A stretch of DNA of 64,000 bases from Bacteroides sp. (GCF_028690125.1 NZ_JAQVBV010000017.1:1-64000); one strand, 5' to 3'; positions 24,795 through 34,055 are shown, counted from the first letter of the stretch. Notes: a model not told the origin generated them from the letters alone. Made by a program: numbers and translations.

Positions 24795-26111
24795 ATGAAA
24801 AAGTATTTAGTACTGGTAGCAGTTGCGTTGAGTGTGGGATTTACTGCCTGTGACGATGACGAAGATGTGATTAAACCTGTTGTGTCCATTGTTAATGAGT
24901 CGGAAGTAAACTCTGTTGCTCAGCTTGATACATTGTATCTGAAAGCAAAAATGGAGAATGTACCGGCAGGGACAAAAAGTGTCTGGACAGTTAATGGAAA
25001 GGAAGTTTCTACCTCTTCTTCTTATAAATTTACTCAGCCTAAGCCGGGTGAATATGCTATCGGATTGGCTATGGCCGATGTGAATGGAGAGAAAATCCAA
25101 TCAGTAATGACGGCAAAAGTATATGCGAGATTTGGTAAGGGAGCTTTTGTTTTGAATGAAGGAAATATGACTAACGAGACAGGAACTTTGGGCTTTATCG
25201 ATCGTAACGGAGTGTTGGTGGACAGTGCTTATTACCGGGTGAATCAAAGTTTGCTGGGAGCTGTATGTCAGGATATGTTCATTGCAAATAATAAAGTGTA
25301 TATACTTTCTCAGAATGGAGCTAAAAACGGAGGAGAAGGTTTGCTGACAATAGCTAATGCCGAAACTTTGGAGAAAGAATTGATTTATAATGATGATGCC
25401 AATAAATTGTCATGGCCTACTCACCTTGCCGCTGTGGGGGAGAATATTTATATACGTGATAATAATGGGGTGCAAGTGTTGAATGCTTCTACAAAAGAAA
25501 TCGTTACTATAGATGGTAGCAGAGGTATTGCCAAGAATCACATGGTTACTATTGGTGGCAAAGTTTTTGCAATCAATGGAAAAAAGATTTGTGTTATTCA
25601 GGATAAGGCAATTGTAAAAACAATAGAATTATCCGGTTCATTATCCGGCCTTGCCAGGGCTTATGATGGTAATTTGTGGGCTTCATGTACAAGTCCCGGT
25701 CAGATTATGAAAATTAATCCGGAAGATTATTCTGTGATAGATACTCATACTCTGAACGTTAGTGTTAGTAATAACTATGGATCTGCCCCCGCTATAGCCG
25801 CAAGGGAAGATACTCTTTATTTCTGTCAGGGAGCATCCACTCTGTATCGTCATATTTTTAAGGAAGATAAGACTGAGACTGTAGCCAATATTCAGGAATA
25901 CCTTCCGGATGCTAAAACTTACTATAATAGTTTGGGAGTAGATCCGGAAAGTGGAAAAGTTTATCTGGCTACTTTGAAAGGCTGGGGGCAAGATTATAAG
26001 ATTAATGACATTGGTATCTTTGATTTCTCAAGAACACCGGCTATGCAGCAGGATTACAAGAACAAGAATAGTTTTCCGGCGGGTGTTTACTTCACTGCTA
26101 ATTTTGAATAA
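24795..26111 (+). CDS. Surface lipoprotein, PKD-like domain plus beta-propeller (BtuG-related)
   Basis: The 438-residue lipoprotein has Cys19 in F-T-A-C followed by DDDEDV, a strong acidic surface-export signal. Residues ~30-110 form an Ig/PKD-like domain (KSVWTVNGKEVSTSSSYKF). Residues ~115-435 are a YVTN/DUF5074-like beta propeller with FVLNEGNMTNETGTLGFI, DGNLWASCTSPGQIMKI and VDPESGKVYLATLKG. This is the fold of BtuG, the surface protein that captures B12 for BtuB in Bacteroides. It differs from the BtuG next to btuB here by the extra N-terminal domain. It shares the riboswitch operon with the preceding lipoprotein and ends at a terminator facing btuD. Confidence 0.8.
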   Translation: MKKYLVLVAVALSVGFTACDDDEDVIKPVVSIVNESEVNSVAQLDTLYLKAKMENVPAGTKSVWTVNGKEVSTSSSYKFTQPKPGEYAIGLAMADVNGEKIQSVMTAKVYARFGKGAFVLNEGNMTNETGTLGFIDRNGVLVDSAYYRVNQSLLGAVCQDMFIANNKVYILSQNGAKNGGEGLLTIANAETLEKELIYNDDANKLSWPTHLAAVGENIYIRDNNGVQVLNASTKEIVTIDGSRGIAKNHMVTIGGKVFAINGKKICVIQDKAIVKTIELSGSLSGLARAYDGNLWASCTSPGQIMKINPEDYSVIDTHTLNVSVSNNYGSAPAIAAREDTLYFCQGASTLYRHIFKEDKTETVANIQEYLPDAKTYYNSLGVDPESGKVYLATLKGWGQDYKINDIGIFDFSRTPAMQQDYKNKNSFPAGVYFTANFE

Positions 26112-26155
26112 AGATGAAGTATTAAACTTAATAGTATATTTTTAGTTGTTAGAGG

Positions 26156-26192
26156 AAGCCTGTCAGTTCATTTAAATGAATTGGCAGGCTTT
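26156..26192. terminator. Bidirectional terminator between converging B12 operons
   Basis: AAGCCTGTCA pairs with TGGCAGGCTT around an inner AT-rich palindrome and is followed by TTTTTATTG. It ends the plus-strand lipoprotein operon, and by symmetry the btuD side. Confidence 0.8.
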
Positions 26193-26198
26193 TTATTG

Positions 26199-26954
26199 TT
26201 ATTTTATCCGTACTCTCATTTCTTTTGCATCAAATAAGATTGATTCATTCCGAAATAATCTTTCTATATGTCCACTGGATACCATATCGGGAGTAGGCAG
26301 GCTGTATAACTGAGGATTGTCTATCAACATGATGAAATCGCAAAGTGATAAGGCAATATCCAGATCATGTGTGGAGAATACGATGCATTTATTTTTTTTC
26401 TGAGCTAGTTTTTTAAGGAGCAGACAGAGTTCATATCGATTAGGTAAGTCCAGAAAAGCAGTTGGCTCATCCAGTAAAATAACGGGGGTGTCTTGGGCTA
26501 GTGCACGTGCAATCATAATGCGTTGGCATTCACCGTCGGACATTTTATCCATTGTCTTTTCGGCATAGTCGCACATTCCCACTAATTGCATGGCTTCGGT
26601 GATCCGTTCTTTGTCTTCCGGTTGCAACTGGCCCATCCAGTTGGTGTAAGGAGCACGTCCCATTGCAACAACGTCTTCGCAACGAAGATTAGCGATTCGT
26701 ACTTTATCCGTTGTGACAAAACTGATGCTTCGGGCAAGCTTTTCCGGTTTCTGTGAAGCAATATTTTTTCCTTGAAGTATGATCTCTCCTGCCTGGGGTT
26801 TTTCCAATCCCATCATAGCTCGGAGCAGTGTACTCTTGCCGGTTCCGTTTCGTCCCAGTAATGCCACGAGTTGTCCGCCTGTGATACGAGCAGATACTTT
26901 TTCAAGCAGTGTACGTTGTCCGTAGCCTAATGATATATCTTTGAGTTGAATCAT
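26199..26954 (-). CDS. btuD: ABC transporter ATPase for cobalamin (BtuD-like)
   Basis: The 251-residue protein has a Walker A motif G-R-N-G-T-G-K-S-T (34-42), a signature region M-S-D-G-E-C-Q (variant of LSGGQ), Walker B VILLDEPTAFLD and the switch His in FSTHD. It powers inner-membrane import of siderophore-type or cobalamin substrates. The gene overlaps btuC by 4 bp and closes a riboswitch-led operon encoding the outer-membrane B12 receptor, so cobalamin is the likely substrate. Sequence alone does not separate it from FecE/FepC-type proteins. Confidence 0.88.
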   Translation of the reverse strand: MIQLKDISLGYGQRTLLEKVSARITGGQLVALLGRNGTGKSTLLRAMMGLEKPQAGEIILQGKNIASQKPEKLARSISFVTTDKVRIANLRCEDVVAMGRAPYTNWMGQLQPEDKERITEAMQLVGMCDYAEKTMDKMSDGECQRIMIARALAQDTPVILLDEPTAFLDLPNRYELCLLLKKLAQKKNKCIVFSTHDLDIALSLCDFIMLIDNPQLYSLPTPDMVSSGHIERLFRNESILFDAKEMRVRIK

Positions 26955-27967
26955 TTGATTATACGCAAATTTTTAGCAATTACCCATAAAATAACCGGAA
27001 CTCCCAATAACGCTGTAATGCAATTGACTGGCAATAAGAACTTCTTGGCAATGATGTCGCAAATCAGCATACCAATAAGTCCTGTCAGCATAGTGCCCGG
27101 AACCAGTATCCGATGATCAGCATTATTGAATAGTAGTCGTGTGACGTGTGGTATTGCTAAACCGATGAAGCCTACCGGACCGCAGAAAGCAGTGACTGTG
27201 CCTGTCAGCAATGCAGTGGATATAAAGATATAACTTCGGGAACGCTTGATATTCATTCCCATAGTGCGTGCATAATTCTCGCCAAGCAATAACAGGTTTA
27301 GTGATTTGATACAAGCGACAGAGATTAATAAACCTATACACAACATTGGTATCATGATGCTTAATTGAGTAGACGTGATATGACTAAGTGATCCCATCGA
27401 CCACAAGGTGAACATTTTAAGTTGTTCGGCGGAGCTTAGATATTGCAATATCTGGATGATGGCTCCCGCCACATAGCCGATCATTACTCCCATAATCAAA
27501 ACACCAAGTATATTTTTTACTTTCCGGCTGATCACTGCCACCCCTAACAGAATAACGGCTGTCCCTATCCATCCTGAACCTACAATTCCGATAGATTGCA
27601 GTAAAGGAAAGTCTGTCCATCCCAATAGCGGTGCTCCGAGTATGAAAAGTGCGACTCCCAATCCGGCACCGGAACTTACTCCTAATAGGTAAGGATCTGC
27701 CAACGGATTCTGGAAAACAGTTTGCATCTGCAAACCGCTTACAGAAAGTGCTACACCGATCAGTCCTGCAACCACTACTCGTATAAAACGGATGGAAAGG
27801 AGGATGTTGCGTGTCATTTCGTCACATTCACCCCCGGTCAGTACAGCCCATACCTTGTAGATCGGGATGTAAGTGTCTCCCGTTGCCATATCGACCAGTA
27901 ATAATAGTACGGCTATTATTGCTAGTGAAATAAACAAAAACATGGTACGTTTACGGGGACTTATCAT
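26951..27967 (-). CDS. btuC: FecCD-family permease for cobalamin (BtuC-like)
   Basis: The 338-residue integral membrane protein has about ten helices. It has FecCD landmarks: IRFIRVVVAGLIGVALSVSG near residues 61-80, then Q-N-P-L-A-D-P-Y-L-L-G-V-S-S-G-A-G-L-G and GPVGFIGLAIPHVTRLL near 265. It forms the import channel with BtuD and accepts substrate from the BtuF-like protein. It is 4 bp overlapped with btuD. A TATCTTTG box with an upstream TTTG lies 34 bp before its start, so this pair may also have its own promoter. Confidence 0.9.
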   Translation of the reverse strand: MISPRKRTMFLFISLAIIAVLLLLVDMATGDTYIPIYKVWAVLTGGECDEMTRNILLSIRFIRVVVAGLIGVALSVSGLQMQTVFQNPLADPYLLGVSSGAGLGVALFILGAPLLGWTDFPLLQSIGIVGSGWIGTAVILLGVAVISRKVKNILGVLIMGVMIGYVAGAIIQILQYLSSAEQLKMFTLWSMGSLSHITSTQLSIMIPMLCIGLLISVACIKSLNLLLLGENYARTMGMNIKRSRSYIFISTALLTGTVTAFCGPVGFIGLAIPHVTRLLFNNADHRILVPGTMLTGLIGMLICDIIAKKFLLPVNCITALLGVPVILWVIAKNLRIIK

Positions 27968-28000
27968 CTTCGGTAATTATTTACTATATGGTGAACCTTG

Positions 28001-28008
28001 CAAAGATA
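28001..28008 (-). promoter_or_regulatory. Internal -7 box upstream of btuC
   Basis: TATCTTTG on the minus strand, with a TTTG about 22 bp upstream near -33, could start a btuCD transcript that bypasses the riboswitch. Confidence 0.4.
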
Positions 28009-28066
28009 GCGCATAGAAATGAAAAATGCTCAAATTCTTTTGAATAACATAACATCCTGTTGGCCT

Positions 28067-29206
28067 TCACTCTAAATGTCTGTAATAATAAGTTGAGTCA
28101 GATATGAGTTCTGGATGAAAGATATGGATTAAATCCCGTAGTACGATATCCGGGTGCACGACGGCTGATTCCCAATAGTCGTTACCTCCTGCGGGCGTTA
28201 GTCTTAGATTGTTATTGTAGACAGTTTTTTCGCGTACCGCTTTGGCATCTGCAAATTTAGGATTCATTGCTTTTAATTCGCCCAGCGTAGATGGAGAACC
28301 TACATTGATCCAATAATCAGCTTTCTGTATAAGTCCGTAAGCTGTTTCCAGCCCGATAGGTACTGAACTATTTGACGTGTTTTCTTTATAAATATAATCC
28401 GCTCCTGCATCGGTAACCAATTGTGCCATATAACTTTGAGTAGAGGGCATCACCCAAGTATCATTCCAGGGAGTATTGAACATGGTAGTAGGACGTTGCT
28501 CAACAGATTCTGTCAGTTTTTTCAATGCTTGGTAACGTTTGGGAATTTCCTGAAATATCTTGATTCCTTTCTCGCGGCTGTTTGTTAGTTCGGACATCAC
28601 GACCAGCCATTCAGCTTTACCGAGTGGCGATTCTTCCAGATATTCTCCGAAATACATAGATGGGATAGACAATTCTTTCAATTTGTCTGTTATGGCAGTT
28701 TGAGCATCTCCAATGCCATATAGTAAGACAACATCCGGTTTCAATCCGATTAATAACTCATAATTCATTTCCGGACCCATATCCTGAATTGAATCTTTAT
28801 GTGCAAGAACATAAGGGTTCGAGATAAAGTTTATTCCTGAAACTCCGACGATCCGGTCAGTTTGTTCCAATATGTCGAGCATCGCAATATAAGCAGATGC
28901 CATACATACAATACGTTTGGCGCCGGCCGGGATAGCAAGTCCTGTGAATCCTTTCGGAGGTAATTCTCCATTACGGGAAATGAAGTACGACATTTTCACA
29001 TCCTTTGCTCCTTGCCATGGATTAGTTATCTGTATCATCGTACTCCGGGTATTTTCCGCACCTAATATTTTGAAGCCTGATGCGTATTGGGGAGTGTATA
29101 TTTCTTGATTGAAAGCTTTCGGTGTAGTTTTGTTTCCTGATATGCAACCCATTAGACAAAGTGCCGATAACAGTGAGAAAATTGAAATAAGCGAGTTTAT
29201 TTTCAT
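28067..29206 (-). CDS. btuF: Cobalamin-binding lipoprotein (BtuF-like)
   Basis: The 379-residue lipoprotein (lipobox L-M-G-C, Cys21) has the two-lobed periplasmic binding fold of class III ABC import proteins. Examples are AKRIVCMASAYIAMLDILEQTDRIVGVSG (~95-122) and YELLIGLKPDVVLLYG (~148-163), then a linker and a second lobe near the C-terminus. It lies between btuB and btuC, 20 bp after btuB, which fits periplasmic delivery of B12 to BtuCD. It has an unusual ~85-residue N-terminal beta extension before the lobe. The C-terminus has the conserved HPDIVLRDLIHIFHPEL element. Confidence 0.85.
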   Translation of the reverse strand: MKINSLISIFSLLSALCLMGCISGNKTTPKAFNQEIYTPQYASGFKILGAENTRSTMIQITNPWQGAKDVKMSYFISRNGELPPKGFTGLAIPAGAKRIVCMASAYIAMLDILEQTDRIVGVSGINFISNPYVLAHKDSIQDMGPEMNYELLIGLKPDVVLLYGIGDAQTAITDKLKELSIPSMYFGEYLEESPLGKAEWLVVMSELTNSREKGIKIFQEIPKRYQALKKLTESVEQRPTTMFNTPWNDTWVMPSTQSYMAQLVTDAGADYIYKENTSNSSVPIGLETAYGLIQKADYWINVGSPSTLGELKAMNPKFADAKAVREKTVYNNNLRLTPAGGNDYWESAVVHPDIVLRDLIHIFHPELISDSTYYYRHLE

Positions 29207-29226
29207 ATCTGTATTTTTTATGTCTA

Positions 29227-31257
29227 TTATTTATCTTTCTTTCCCCATCGAGGATTGATACTGATTGTGAAACCATAGTTTCTTCGTGGCATCGGGCGGC
29301 TAAGTACCGATACATATTCTTCATTAAACAAGTTGTATACGGAGAATTTTACGGAAACACCGGTCTGCTTCCACCTGAACCGTTTCTCTAGTGATACGTC
29401 ATTCATATAGTAAGAGTTAAGTTCATCCCGGTTGGTATACATTTCGTTACTTGAAGTCGTGTAACGTTTGCTGTAATAATTGTACTTATAAATAAGAAAG
29501 ATATTTTTCCAGCTCACTTGTCCCATGAAAGCAGAAGAATATTCCGGTATATAAACCAATTGTTTTCCGGCAGATACATCTTCAGTACCCATAGGATCGC
29601 CATTGTTAATGGCTTTGGTACGGCTCCAGTTAGCGTCCATCCATAACGTCCATTCTCCTAATCGGAGGGAGGCTTTTCCTTTCAGTTCTATTCCGTAACT
29701 GTGTACTTGCTTTACATTGCGTGGAGTCCAAAAACCTTTGGCGGTAGGAAGCCAAAGAATCCAATTGTCAATGTGCGAATCATATGCGGTTACTTCTCCT
29801 TTCAGCGTAAACCGATCGTCCGACTTTAATGTAAATTCCATTCCTGTATCATAAGTAAATCCTTTTTCCGGCAACAATTCCGGATTTCCTCCGGGTTGGA
29901 AATAAAGATCGTTTAAGGTCGGATAGCGGTAGTTCCGTGCAATGGATGCCTTAAATATCACATTATAACGAGACCAAAGTGCTATATCAAGAAATGCCGC
30001 AGGGATAAGTGGTGTAAATTTATCGTAATATTGTTCTCGTAAATCTATAGCTAACCCTACACGAGACCACGGGCGGTAGCGTACTGTGGCGAGTGCAGAT
30101 ATTTCCGGACGGCTTTCCATATATCCGGTTCTGGTTTCTTTCTCCCAAGTGTCTACGTAATTAAAAGTACCATTCACATTTCCTCCGATCATCCATTTTT
30201 CGGATGGAATATACTCCGCATTACCTGAAAGAAATCCTGAATAGATGTAACTGCTGGCGTGTTGCATCTGGCTCATTTGCTCATTCCCAATCCGCGTATC
30301 GTACGTGTACAGCATATGCGTGTAAGTATATCCTAATTTACTGGATACTTTCAGCTTTTCGGCAGTTCTGTCCCATCCTCCCACTGTACGGAGAGTTGTT
30401 TCCTCTTGGCGGGTTTTATAGTCAGCTTCCTCCCGTTGGTCTGTTGTAAGCATTGGTATTCCCCGGTCGGAATCCATAAGCCAGGCAGTAAACGAAAATT
30501 TATTCCCGTCTTTGCGGTCATAATATAATTCTTGTAATAGATGGAAATCTTGATATTCACAGTTCTTATTCCGGGTGGTTTCGTATTCAGGATTATAGCT
30601 GCCGTCATCATTTATCTGCGGCTTGTCGTAGTTAATGTATTTGAAATCATTTTTTGAATGCACAAAGTACACACGAGTGGAACTTTGCCACTTTTCACCT
30701 GCGTAACGGAATTGGAGGAAGTCATCAAATGTATGGTAACTGCTGATGCCTTGTATAAACCTGAGGTCAAAGCCCTTCTTTTTTTCCGGACTGGTTCCTA
30801 ACGTGATTGCACCTCCCAGACCACTTCCGGTTACATTGACCGAGCTTGCGCCATGCCAAAGACTCATGTCGTCTATAAAATAAGATGGAATCATAGAAAA
30901 ATCTACTTGTCCAAGCATCGGAGAGTTGATGTTCATACCGTTCCAAAGTACTTGTGTGTGAGAGGGTGAAGTTCCTCTGAATGAAGCTGTCGCCATTGTT
31001 CCTCTACCATAACTTTTGATAAAGATAGAAGTGCTTTGCGACAAGATATCTGCCAGACTGTTAGTGATGCTTTCCCGTAAAACAAGTGTGTCGAGTACGG
31101 TTTTTGTCGTTCCTATATCCCGGAAAGGGCGTTTGCCGGTAATTGTTACTGTATCCAGTCTTAATTGCCATACAACGTTATTATCCTGTCCTTGTACAGA
31201 AAGAACACAGCAAAATAGAAATATGATACTTATTTTGATTGTATTCGGTATATTCAT
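29227..31257 (-). CDS. btuB: TonB-dependent cobalamin receptor (BtuB-like)
   Basis: The 676-residue outer-membrane receptor has a signal peptide ending at ~23, a TonB-box-like D-T-V-T-I-T-G-K, a plug domain (about 45-160) with LADILSQSTSIFIKSYG and GSGLGGAITLG, and a 22-strand barrel ending in aromatic-rich strands (NYGFTISINPRWG). Its size fits BtuB rather than SusC. It overlaps btuG by ATGA and is followed by btuF, consistent with a stable BtuB-BtuG surface complex that hands B12 to the periplasm. A cobalamin riboswitch precedes btuG. Confidence 0.9.
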   Translation of the reverse strand: MNIPNTIKISIIFLFCCVLSVQGQDNNVVWQLRLDTVTITGKRPFRDIGTTKTVLDTLVLRESITNSLADILSQSTSIFIKSYGRGTMATASFRGTSPSHTQVLWNGMNINSPMLGQVDFSMIPSYFIDDMSLWHGASSVNVTGSGLGGAITLGTSPEKKKGFDLRFIQGISSYHTFDDFLQFRYAGEKWQSSTRVYFVHSKNDFKYINYDKPQINDDGSYNPEYETTRNKNCEYQDFHLLQELYYDRKDGNKFSFTAWLMDSDRGIPMLTTDQREEADYKTRQEETTLRTVGGWDRTAEKLKVSSKLGYTYTHMLYTYDTRIGNEQMSQMQHASSYIYSGFLSGNAEYIPSEKWMIGGNVNGTFNYVDTWEKETRTGYMESRPEISALATVRYRPWSRVGLAIDLREQYYDKFTPLIPAAFLDIALWSRYNVIFKASIARNYRYPTLNDLYFQPGGNPELLPEKGFTYDTGMEFTLKSDDRFTLKGEVTAYDSHIDNWILWLPTAKGFWTPRNVKQVHSYGIELKGKASLRLGEWTLWMDANWSRTKAINNGDPMGTEDVSAGKQLVYIPEYSSAFMGQVSWKNIFLIYKYNYYSKRYTTSSNEMYTNRDELNSYYMNDVSLEKRFRWKQTGVSVKFSVYNLFNEEYVSVLSRPMPRRNYGFTISINPRWGKKDK

Positions 31258-32327
31258 GGACGATTATATTTAAAACAAAAAGCTCCCGGAATAATGCCTA
31301 CTTTGAATGTATCTACCGGTACAGCTTCTGGAGTGAAACGGTAAATGACACCGTGTTGTACATAATCAATAGCATCCGCTACGTATACTTCTGAAGTGTA
31401 AGGATCTATGGTCAGTCCGTAATAGATACTGCTTTTGTTAGGTGACTTCAGGAATGGTCGTACGGGAATGCGGGTATCAGTGACATCCATGCACCAGATA
31501 TCTTCATTGATGAAGTAGAGTGTATCTCGTGCACCATTGAGCACTACTTCCGAAGCTCTTTCGCCTTTTTTAAAAGTAAATGTTTTTTCGATAGTTCGGG
31601 TGGAGGCATCTATTTTATAAAGAGTAGGGGCTTCATAACCGTATGGACTACCTTCATAACCTCCGTCAGTAATAGTCCATATTTTGCCATATTTGTCGAG
31701 TGTAAGTGAAGTTGGTTGTACTCCAACGGTAATTTCATCCACCATTTCGTCTTTTTCGGTGTCTATGACTAATATCTTGTTGTCGTAAGACCAACAGTTG
31801 GTGAATACGTATTTTCCGTATTGTACCATCTGCTCTGTAGATTTGTGACCTTTTGTGTCTATGTAGCCTGTTTTCTGTAGAGTTTGCGGATTGAATATGG
31901 TTATAGTAGGAGCATAAAGGTCGGTGATATACGCTTTTGTATCACTAACAAAATGCACATAGCGCGGAGAGGTTAGTTTAGTGATTCCTCCCAGAATTTC
32001 AAAGGTTTGCAAATCGATAACATAGACTGCCCCTGAATTATTGATTACCACATACCCTTTACCGTCATGAACCGTCATAGACTGTGCTACATCACCTAAT
32101 TTCCTGCCATTGGCGCGGAAAAACACATCATTGTCTACTTCTTTATTCTCTGTGTTGTAGTAGGAAAGGCTTGCATTGCCATATTGAAAGTTTCCTTCGT
32201 TAGTAATAAATAATCCGTTTCCGGACACTTTAAATTCTTTTTTTTCGAAGGGGTTATAGTCCATGCACGATGCAAAGGCAAAGAACACCAGTAAGAGAGG
32301 AATAATAATTTGAGCTTTTTTATTCAT
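31254..32327 (-). CDS. btuG: Surface B12-binding beta-propeller lipoprotein (BtuG-like)
   Basis: The 357-residue lipoprotein (lipobox F-A-S-C, Cys21) is a seven-blade YVTN-type propeller. Blades include VDNDVFFRANGRKLGDVAQSM, TSPRYVHFVSDTKAYITDL and VQPTSLTLDKYGKIWTITDG. BtuG proteins of Bacteroides cap BtuB and bind cobalamin with extreme affinity. The start overlaps nothing upstream and begins 44 bp after the riboswitch. The stop overlaps btuB. It is 80 residues shorter than the other propeller at 24795 because that one carries an extra N-terminal domain. Confidence 0.88.
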   Translation of the reverse strand: MNKKAQIIIPLLLVFFAFASCMDYNPFEKKEFKVSGNGLFITNEGNFQYGNASLSYYNTENKEVDNDVFFRANGRKLGDVAQSMTVHDGKGYVVINNSGAVYVIDLQTFEILGGITKLTSPRYVHFVSDTKAYITDLYAPTITIFNPQTLQKTGYIDTKGHKSTEQMVQYGKYVFTNCWSYDNKILVIDTEKDEMVDEITVGVQPTSLTLDKYGKIWTITDGGYEGSPYGYEAPTLYKIDASTRTIEKTFTFKKGERASEVVLNGARDTLYFINEDIWCMDVTDTRIPVRPFLKSPNKSSIYYGLTIDPYTSEVYVADAIDYVQHGVIYRFTPEAVPVDTFKVGIIPGAFCFKYNRP

Positions 32328-32370
32328 AATTTATCGTTTATTCCTGAGCGCCGCAGGAGTAAAAAAACAT

Positions 32371-32583
32371 ACGAAACAGGTAGGTCTTCTGACTTATTCC
32401 CTTGATTTGTGGCGCCTTCCCGGAGAAGAAATCCAGTGGCAATTTGCTACAAATTGCATGATCCTTGAATCATGCGGGAAAATACAGCAGCGGCTACTGT
32501 TACCGATTTAAACGGTATTCCCTTTTATCTTTAATAATGCAGATTTAAGATTGGAATCTGCATTATTAAAGAACCTGTTTCGT
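32371..32583 (-). promoter_or_regulatory. Cobalamin riboswitch of the btuG-btuB-btuF-btuC-btuD operon
   Basis: On the minus strand the P1 strands ACGAAACAGGT (32583-32573) and ACCTGTTTCGT (32381-32371) pair perfectly. Between them lie AAAGGGAATACCG, CAGTAGCCGCTGCTGTA and the B12 box AGTCAGAAGACCTACC (32394-32379). A 16-bp perfect hairpin at 32530-32570 enlarges a peripheral arm. Cobalamin binding is expected to block btuG translation or transcription. Confidence 0.9.
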
Positions 32584-32588
32584 GTGGA

Positions 32589-32596
32589 CAAAGATA
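32589..32596 (-). promoter_or_regulatory. -7 promoter box of the btuG operon
   Basis: TATCTTTG on the minus strand. Transcription would start near the first P1 base of the riboswitch. Confidence 0.6.
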
Positions 32597-32640
32597 GTCA
32601 TCTTTTCTAAGATAGCCATTCTTTTCAAAGCTATTTTGAT

Positions 32641-33690
32641 TTAGAATGCAACGGCAATATTATCCATGCAGAAGTATGCCGGAGTATTCATTCCATAAGA
32701 ACCGGAATCAGAACTGCTCATGCTGAACCGGATTTTATGAACTTTGCCAAGAGGTGACAGCTCTACACGTTTCCATTCGGTAAGAATACCTCCTGAATCA
32801 GCTGTACGGAAGTCTGCCAGATAAGTCTCTACCTGGCCGACCGATTCTCCGGCAGCATTAAATCCTTCGATTGTTAGTTTGAACCAGTCTTGATCTTCAT
32901 AAGAGAATTTTTTAGCAAAGCCATCACCTTCTTTCATAGAGAGTACAGCGTAGGTGTTATTGGAAACATATAGATGGTCGATGGTGTATTCAGCCGTTTC
33001 GTCATTGATAAAATCCATGTATATTTCTGATCCTCCCCAACTACTGACATAAGTTACTGCAAATGTTTTAGAGTGGTTGTATCCTCCGTTTTTCTGATTA
33101 TGATCTCCGGAGTAAACGCTGCATTGATTTGTAAAACCTGCTGTTTCGGTATCATTCCATTGTGAAATAGCGATACCGCCACTGTAATAATCTGTGCTTG
33201 TATGGAAAAATAAACCCGAGCCTTGGTCGTCATAGCCTCCATAGGGATATTCTCCTGTATAGACTGAATATAAATTCTCTCCATAAGAGGTTGGACCTGC
33301 CAGATAGCTTTCGTCTATGTTTTCAAAAGTCACGAATTGAAATGCTTTTACTTCAAAAGTAGCATTCACTGTCGATTTATCTTCTCCAACTGCAATGATT
33401 TCTACCCTGCCGGTGTTTGATGTGCCGGTTACTCCTTTTTGAGGTGCGATGACTGTTAGTATCCCATCTTTAAGCGAGGTATTCCATCCTCCAGGTTGTT
33501 TGATAGTGGTTGAGCTTACATTTTGCAAATCTACTTTGAAAGTTTTGCTTTCCGTGTAATTGAACTCGACGGTAGGATCGGCGGTGATTTTTAAGGAAGG
33601 TTCTGCTACTGGAATGGAATCGTCATTGGAACAGGCTGCCAACAGGCAAGTGGTAATTAAGAAAAGAAAATACTTTTTCATACGTTTCAT
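32641..33690 (-). CDS. btuH: Surface B12-binding lipoprotein (BtuH-like, DUF4465)
   Basis: The 349-residue lipoprotein (lipobox L-A-A-C, Cys20, followed by S-N-D-D) has a ~90-residue Ig-like domain and then a DUF4465 beta-sandwich. Typical phrases are TFENIDESYLAGPTSYGENLYS, GIAISQWNDTETAGFTNQCSVY and YFCMDNIAV at the end. DUF4465 proteins of Bacteroides B12 loci (BtuH) bind cobalamin on the surface. It has its own riboswitch upstream and is separated from btuG by the second riboswitch. It thus forms an independent unit. Confidence 0.85.
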   Translation of the reverse strand: MKRMKKYFLFLITTCLLAACSNDDSIPVAEPSLKITADPTVEFNYTESKTFKVDLQNVSSTTIKQPGGWNTSLKDGILTVIAPQKGVTGTSNTGRVEIIAVGEDKSTVNATFEVKAFQFVTFENIDESYLAGPTSYGENLYSVYTGEYPYGGYDDQGSGLFFHTSTDYYSGGIAISQWNDTETAGFTNQCSVYSGDHNQKNGGYNHSKTFAVTYVSSWGGSEIYMDFINDETAEYTIDHLYVSNNTYAVLSMKEGDGFAKKFSYEDQDWFKLTIEGFNAAGESVGQVETYLADFRTADSGGILTEWKRVELSPLGKVHKIRFSMSSSDSGSYGMNTPAYFCMDNIAVAF

Positions 33691-33847
33691 TTTATTATAT
33701 AGTTAAACAATTATTGTCTTACGAAAGAGCAAGCTGAAGCTACATCCGACAATATTGTTCTAAAATGATAGATGAAACGATCTACTACTAAGACAATGGA
33801 GTCATCGGTGCTCTTGTTGCTCGCAAGAGTATTACCTTAGTTGTATA

Positions 33848-34040
33848 GGCAGGTCTTCTGACTCATTTCTTAGTGGATGCGCCTTCCCGGTCTTGCAAGA
33901 TCAGTGGCTTTTTGCTTCCATATATTCTCCTTGATTAAAAAAAGGAGAATTGAAATTTACAGCAGCGAGAACTGTTGCCGGTTTACACGGCATTCCCTTT
34001 TAATTCTGCCGGAAATGTAGATTTTCCGAATAGAAACCTT
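33848..34040 (-). promoter_or_regulatory. Cobalamin riboswitch of btuH
   Basis: On the minus strand, AAAGGGAATGCCG, ACAGTTCTCGCTGCTGTAA and the B12 box AGTCAGAAGACCTGCC (33863-33848) are in the right order. About 155 nt between the box and btuH include the hairpin CTCTTGTTGCTCGCAAGAG (33811-33829), a possible expression platform. The 5' boundary is approximate. Confidence 0.88.
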
Positions 34041-34047
34041 AACGGCA

Positions 34048-34055
34048 CAAAGGTA
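34048..34055 (-). promoter_or_regulatory. -7 promoter box of btuH
   Basis: TACCTTTG on the minus strand with a TTG 23 bp upstream. The rest of 34056-34341 is AT-rich divergent DNA before the plus-strand outer-membrane gene, with no other clear signal. Confidence 0.55.
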
